Source: Candidatus Atribacteria bacterium 1244-E10-H5-B2
GTDB taxonomy: Bacteria; Atribacterota; JS1; SB-45; 34-128
Length of the DNA stretch: 6,591 nt
Direction: 5' to 3'
Assembly (NCBI GenBank): GCA_003575245.1
Contig: NMQN01000625.1
Location: 1-6,591 of the forward strand
Position numbers and translations under genes: made by a program. How positions within the stretch are numbered: position 1 is the first letter of the stretch; the number at the start of each line of letters is the position of its first letter. The notes under the pieces were generated by a model. It did no database searches. It was given only the letters and a program-made list of their open reading frames with translations, and was not told the origin of the DNA. Of the stretch, positions 3,863-6,591 are shown piece by piece.

Positions 3863-3974
3863 TTTTTTTCATTTTTTATATTTAATCTATTTAACCAGAA
3901 TCCGATATAAGTTAAAACAAAAATCTGATACCCCCCTTTTTCCTGTCCTTTTAGCCTATTTTTTAGCTTGTGGC

Positions 3975-3984
3975 CACTCGGAGA
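3975..3984. repeat. CACTCGGAGA repeat copy (distal)
   Basis: Exact copy of the 10-mer, about 180 bp from the main cluster at 3755-3794. Confidence 0.6.
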
Positions 3985-4025
3985 ATTTGAATCTATATAT
4001 AGCCTCACTCTGTTTTTACTCTATG

Positions 4026-4051
4026 ATTATACACAATCACTATTAAGTCAA
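4026..4051 (-). promoter_or_regulatory. Weak candidate promoter, minus strand
   Basis: Minus strand shows TTGACT (4046-4051) and a perfect TATAAT (4026-4031), but the gap is only 14 bases. With normal 17-base spacing the -35 would be TTTTTG. No convincing gene follows; a transcript would run through the CACTCGGAGA repeats. Confidence 0.25.
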
Positions 4052-4149
4052 AAAGGAAACAAAATCCTTTTTTCAATTTTTGAGGATATTTCACATAGAG
4101 ATTCAAAACCCTAAACAGTCTCCTTATTTAACCTATTTAATCTTTTTCC

Positions 4150-4536
4150 TTAAAGTCCATTTTCCAGTTTCTTTTTCAGACATTTCTTTATCTCTTTGAA
4201 GTAATGATTTCTTTCCTCAGGGATCATTAGTCTAGTTGCATTTTTATAGATAAATTTTTTATCATCGAGATCTAGTCCACTCCACCAATTATCTAAATAT
4301 TCCTCACCTTTCAATTCTTCTTCAGGAATATCCTTATAAAATCTATCATTTACATACCATTCAAAGATCCATCGCAAATCTTCAACAGCTATACATTCCC
4401 AAAAGCAATTAATCCGAGCCTCACTTATTTTTTTTCTCTGTCCTATGTTCCCACCTGGTATAAGGTTAGATCTTTGAATTTTCTTTGCCTGTTCAGTCCG
4501 GCCATAATGGGATCCTGCACTTCTAAATTTAGCCAT
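4150..4536 (-). CDS. Unknown 128-residue protein, second member of the WW/DK motif pair
   Basis: I chose the internal ATG at 4536 over the one at 4566. AAAGGAGA sits nine bases before 4536, while nothing resembling a ribosome site precedes 4566. The product begins MAKFRSAGSHYGRTEQAKK, with a basic Gly/Ser-rich N-terminus. The middle is Trp-rich (DLRWIFEWYVNDRF). At residues 84-96 WWSGLDLDDKKFI matches WWYELVSFDKRLI of the 157-residue protein in spacing, and both end in a Lys-rich helix. The family is not recognised; the shared motif suggests an ancient duplication or a common interaction surface. It is the last gene before the 0.9 kb repeat region, and no classical terminator follows it. Confidence 0.83.
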   Translation of the reverse strand: MAKFRSAGSHYGRTEQAKKIQRSNLIPGGNIGQRKKISEARINCFWECIAVEDLRWIFEWYVNDRFYKDIPEEELKGEEYLDNWWSGLDLDDKKFIYKNATRLMIPEERNHYFKEIKKCLKKKLENGL

Positions 4537-4545
4537 AATTTCAAT

Positions 4546-4553
4546 TCTCCTTT
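4546..4553 (-). promoter_or_regulatory. Shine-Dalgarno deciding the start of the 128-residue gene
   Basis: AAAGGAGA on the minus strand, nine bases before ATG at 4536. It lies inside the longer open frame starting at 4566, so that upstream ATG is probably not used. Confidence 0.75.
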
Positions 4554-4613
4554 CTTTAATTTCCATTGTTAATTTTTTTCTTTTAGCCTGTATATATTTT
4601 TTCTTCTTTTAAA

Positions 4614-4940
4614 TTAATCAAAATTATACGAATAATATTCTTCAATTATTTCTTCTACTTTTCCCCATTCAACCACATCTTTAGAGATCAGATTAAAAAG
4701 ATCTTTAGGCACTGCAGTTAAAGAAAACCAGGCATCTGCTATGATATAGCCACAATTTAAGCCATCCTCTTTATTTAGGCCACCATTCCGAAAACCCCGG
4801 TTATTAAGATTAAAAATAAACCTGTTTTTTAATTCGGAGCCTTGAAGTAAGTTAATCGTTGGCCTGCTGGAAAAAACCAGTCTATTTCTAAAACTATCAT
4901 TTGCTATTCTTTCAGATAATTCTCCATTATCGCTTTTCAT
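4614..4940 (-). CDS. Unknown 108-residue protein
   Basis: ATG at 4940 lies seven bases after the stop of the preceding gene. The upstream sequence (AATTAGTTAAGAA) has no clear Shine-Dalgarno, so translation probably depends on coupling to the upstream gene. The N-terminal half is rich in Asn and Arg (RFIFNLNNRGFRNGG) and the C-terminus is acidic and aromatic (EEIIEEYYSYNFD). One segment, IADAWFSLTAVPKDLF, faintly recalls the WW/DK motif of its neighbours but the spacing differs, so I do not claim homology. No membrane segment or catalytic motif is visible. I do not recognise the family. It is probably co-transcribed with the genes on either side. Confidence 0.75.
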   Translation of the reverse strand: MKSDNGELSERIANDSFRNRLVFSSRPTINLLQGSELKNRFIFNLNNRGFRNGGLNKEDGLNCGYIIADAWFSLTAVPKDLFNLISKDVVEWGKVEEIIEEYYSYNFD

Positions 4941-4947
4941 TTCTTAA

Positions 4948-5421
4948 CTAATTCTTTTCTTTCTTATTAAAAAATTTTAATCTATCCTGTATGTATTTTT
5001 CCTTTTTATCCTGAGAGATCTCCTCTTTGCATAAATTTATAACCATATTTTTTATTAATCTCTTATCAAATGAAACAAGCTCATACCACCATTCATCGAT
5101 CTCCGCCCTTATTTCCCTGATTATTTCTTTATCTTCCTGGCTCAGTTTCGCCCACATAATATAATATTCTGCTACAAATAAAGCATCTTCATAATTTTCT
5201 TTGATTACTTTTACATGTTCGGGTCGCCACTCTTTATAACTCTCATCTTCAATCATTTCTGTTAACACTTTCTCAGGAGTGATATCCTTACCTTTCTCAA
5301 TCTTATATTTTATCTTACCTAAAAAATGACCTGCCACTACTCCCGGTTGAATAGTCTTGTATTCCTTAAAAAATCTTTGGACCCTGCTATAATCCATTTT
5401 TAAAACTAAATCTAATTCCAT
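4948..5421 (-). CDS. Unknown 157-residue protein with WW-x2-L-x3-DK motif
   Basis: ATG at 5421 is preceded by AAGGAG with six bases of spacing, so the start is firm. I do not recognise the family. The protein is soluble, charged and probably all-helical. It has no signal peptide or membrane segment and ends in a Lys-rich tail (FNKKEKN). Residues 111-123 (WWYELVSFDKRLI) form a motif shared with the 128-residue product two genes downstream (WW-x2-L-x3-D-K-[KR]-x-I), with similar basic helices after it. This suggests two members of one family. It lies 248 bp after the primase and 7 bp before the next gene, so it is likely part of a replication-linked operon. Function is unknown. Confidence 0.85.
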   Translation of the reverse strand: MELDLVLKMDYSRVQRFFKEYKTIQPGVVAGHFLGKIKYKIEKGKDITPEKVLTEMIEDESYKEWRPEHVKVIKENYEDALFVAEYYIMWAKLSQEDKEIIREIRAEIDEWWYELVSFDKRLIKNMVINLCKEEISQDKKEKYIQDRLKFFNKKEKN

Positions 5422-5642
5422 TTTCTTCTCCTTTATTCTTAATATTTCCTAAACTAAACAAAAAACTTTTGTTCGCCCCCCTACGAAATTTCCTCGTTTT
5501 ATTTTCCTATCTCTTTCTACTCTTAAAATTGTTCTACTATAAAATACCCTATTAAGATCAAGAGAAAGAGCAAACCGAAAAAAAAGAGTATATTATTACC
5601 CCTTACCCCCCCTGTAACCCCCATATAATATAGAAATTACCC
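5422..5642. other. Intergenic spacer between primase and the 157-residue gene
   Basis: I see no credible coding frame here. It holds one copy of the dispersed CTGTAACC motif (5612-5619) in a C-rich stretch, an A/T-rich short inverted repeat near 5458-5474 (AACAAAA/TTTTGTT), and the Shine-Dalgarno AAGGAG of the next gene. No good minus-strand promoter was recognised, so the downstream genes may be read through from the primase. Confidence 0.5.
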
Positions 5643-5664
5643 CTTCAGTTCTGAAGGGTTTTTA
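5643..5664 (+). terminator. Intrinsic terminator, plus strand, antisense to the primase 3' end
   Basis: CCCTTCAG and CTGAAGGG form a 7-8 bp stem (effective tetraloop GTTC) followed on the plus strand by TTTTTAGTTTTT. On the minus strand the downstream side is only GTAATTTC, so it works best for plus-strand transcripts. It would stop transcription running into the primase from the 5422-5642 spacer. Only a weak plus-strand promoter (TATAAA at 5538-5543) is visible upstream. Confidence 0.7.
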
Positions 5665-5668
5665 GTTT

Positions 5669-6591
5669 TTATTTGATAATTCCCTTTTCTTCTAATCTTT
5701 TTACTGCCCCCTTAACAGTATCAAAATGCATACCCATTCTTTTAGATAAAGCAGTAAGAGAAGGTTTTTCCCCTTCGAAAATAGTTCCTAAAAATAATAA
5801 TACCCTTTGTTCTGAAGGATCTAATTCTGGTAATTTTCTTATGTTTTTAACTATTATATTTCCCATTCCTAAGACACCCCCTTTAAATTTAAACCTGCAT
5901 TTATCACATTTGATATAAGGTAAAGTTTCCCTTATCGTAGAGCATTTGAAACGATACCTTTTCCTAAAAAGTTTTTTCATTTCTTGATCAGTAAGAGGCC
6001 TCGATAATGAATCGTTTTTAAGGATAACAATTTTCTTTGAGTGTCCCGGCCTGTTATTATTCTGACATAAAAGACCGTAGAGGATAAATAAACTGTTATC
6101 CCTTTCCCCTTTATTCCCCTTTTCCCCTGCCTTCAATTCCCTATCTAATATCTGCTTCATACAATACCTATCCTGGCCATTATAACGAGGTAGGGATAGG
6201 ACCCTTCCTCTACTGTATTCTACGCCACCAGGAGCCTGCTTGCCTTCTTTTTTTATCCCTGTTTCTATTCCCGGTAAAGTTTCTTCCAAATATTTGATTA
6301 TCTTTTTTGGTGTTGGTTGGATCTCTGATAAGGGAATTATAGAATGATAGGTAAAATTATCTATCTTTGAAGGGGGAGCAACTACATAATTGCCATTAGC
6401 TTTTAATTCAATCCCTAAATTAAAGAGGTTTTTCGTTGACCTTATTTTATATCCGTTATTGCTAAAGTAGAAATGAAAACATCTTTTAGTTTTAACCCTT
6501 GTAGTTTTTTCTGCTTCCGGTAATAGCTTAAATAATTCTGGTAATTTTGAAGGATCATCTGCATCAATAACTATTAATTCCTTCCCGGTAA
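5669..6591 (-). CDS. Prim-Pol (archaeo-eukaryotic-type) primase/polymerase with C-terminal winged helix, 5' end cut by window
   Basis: The frame is open from the window edge (306 codons seen) to TAA, so the N-terminus is missing. The first visible residues, IVIDADD, fit catalytic motif I of bifunctional primase-polymerases. RCFHFYF follows, in the place of the usual sGxHxYF motif II. GIELKANGNYVVAPPS carries the third acidic residue and the conserved PPS. This family makes primers and extends DNA during replication of plasmids, phages and integrated elements. Further on, a Cys-x(n)-Cys-x2-Cys segment (KCSTIRETLPYIKCDKC) resembles the metal-binding region seen in such primases. The last 45 residues look like a winged helix (SLTALSKRMGMHFDTVKGAV), likely for DNA binding. 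The family is well supported; the C-terminal roles are inferred. A TTG near 6289 is internal, because all Prim-Pol motifs lie upstream of it. Motif II lacks the usual Ser-Gly before the Phe-His. Confidence 0.87.
   Translation of the reverse strand, partial: TGKELIVIDADDPSKLPELFKLLPEAEKTTRVKTKRCFHFYFSNNGYKIRSTKNLFNLGIELKANGNYVVAPPSKIDNFTYHSIIPLSEIQPTPKKIIKYLEETLPGIETGIKKEGKQAPGGVEYSRGRVLSLPRYNGQDRYCMKQILDRELKAGEKGNKGERDNSLFILYGLLCQNNNRPGHSKKIVILKNDSLSRPLTDQEMKKLFRKRYRFKCSTIRETLPYIKCDKCRFKFKGGVLGMGNIIVKNIRKLPELDPSEQRVLLFLGTIFEGEKPSLTALSKRMGMHFDTVKGAVKRLEEKGIIK

Larger units (their letters stand above)
3234..4149. other. Repeat-dense non-coding region, candidate origin or regulatory zone
   Basis: About 0.9 kb with no frame I would defend as a gene. 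It contains four CTGTAACC hairpin motifs, four CACTCGGAGA repeats plus one partial copy, a pyrimidine tract with a tandem 17-mer, a CCCGGG inverted repeat, a perfect TATAAT on the minus strand, and the promoter of the 54-residue gene at its end. A cluster of short repeats with AT-rich sequence, within 2 kb of a replicative primase, fits an origin or copy-control region. This is inference; no known origin type was recognised. Confidence 0.45.

Noticed and set aside
3742..4008. Minus-strand open frame of 88 codons with GTG start
   Set aside because: No ribosome site; its Lys/Arg-rich centre is only the translation of the T-rich tandem tract, and the CACTCGGAGA repeats fall in different frames within it.
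4008..4106. Minus-strand 32-codon frame with TTG start, overlapping the GTG of the 88-codon frame
   Set aside because: Poor ribosome-site spacing, contains the TATAAT, and hydrophobic content is typical of AT-rich non-coding DNA.
3234..4149. CRISPR array
   Set aside because: Repeats are 8-17 bases, irregularly spaced, and without equal-length spacers.
4537..4566. Upstream ATG adding ten residues to the 128-residue protein
   Set aside because: No ribosome site before it, and the added codons include the Shine-Dalgarno of the next ATG.
5673..5918. Plus-strand open frame opposite the primase
   Set aside because: Mirror of the primase 3' end.
6287..6289. TTG as the start of the primase
   Set aside because: The frame stays open upstream and contains all Prim-Pol motifs; this is an internal codon.

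Overview
The window is AT-rich and bacterial in style. Every convincing gene lies on the minus strand. Most have strong purine-rich Shine-Dalgarno sites (AAGGAG, GAGGTGAT, AAGGGGG). TTG starts and near-consensus sigma-A type promoters (TTGACA/TATAAT) also occur. This suggests a low-GC Gram-positive-like host (Bacillota or Halanaerobiota are my guess, not proven). The gene content is an accessory replicon: a plasmid, phage or integrated element. It has a Prim-Pol replication protein, an excisionase-like DNA-binding protein, and many very small proteins, mostly without recognisable function.

Layout, reading in the direction of transcription (high to low coordinates). (1) 6591-5669: 3' part of a primase-polymerase with a C-terminal winged helix. 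(2) 5668-5422: a spacer with a strong plus-strand terminator. (3) 5421-4150: three consecutive genes of unknown function; two share a Trp-Trp/Asp-Lys motif. (4) 4149-3234: about 0.9 kb without a convincing gene, but dense in repeats: four hairpins sharing CTGTAACC (a fifth copy lies at 5612), four copies of CACTCGGAGA, a tandem 17-mer pyrimidine tract and a CCCGGG inverted repeat. It ends with a good minus-strand promoter driving a 54-residue, very basic protein. (5) 2831-2079: a compact operon of a TPR-like protein, a 46-residue zinc ribbon and an 87-residue unknown. (6) 2078-1671: two GC-rich RNA-type hairpins lead into a 72-residue gene, whose 3' end is followed by coding-looking sequence in the other two frames. 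(7) 1655-840: a consensus promoter drives a four-gene operon: HTH/excisionase-like protein, two small membrane proteins, and a 49-residue basic protein. (8) 806-536: a leader with a promoter, a large hairpin and overlapping terminators on both strands, plus a candidate 60-nt antisense RNA. It precedes an 86-residue basic gene and a final gene cut by the window edge.

My reading is a replication and maintenance segment. The primase would act at an origin, possibly the repeat-dense region. The HTH protein and the RNA structures would control copy number or excision, and the small proteins are cargo. Only the Prim-Pol, HTH, TPR and zinc-ribbon assignments rest on family motifs; the rest is structural description and inference. 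The most unusual items are the covarying CTGTAACC hairpins, the antisense/attenuator arrangement at 536-806, and the GC-rich double hairpin at 1991-2073.
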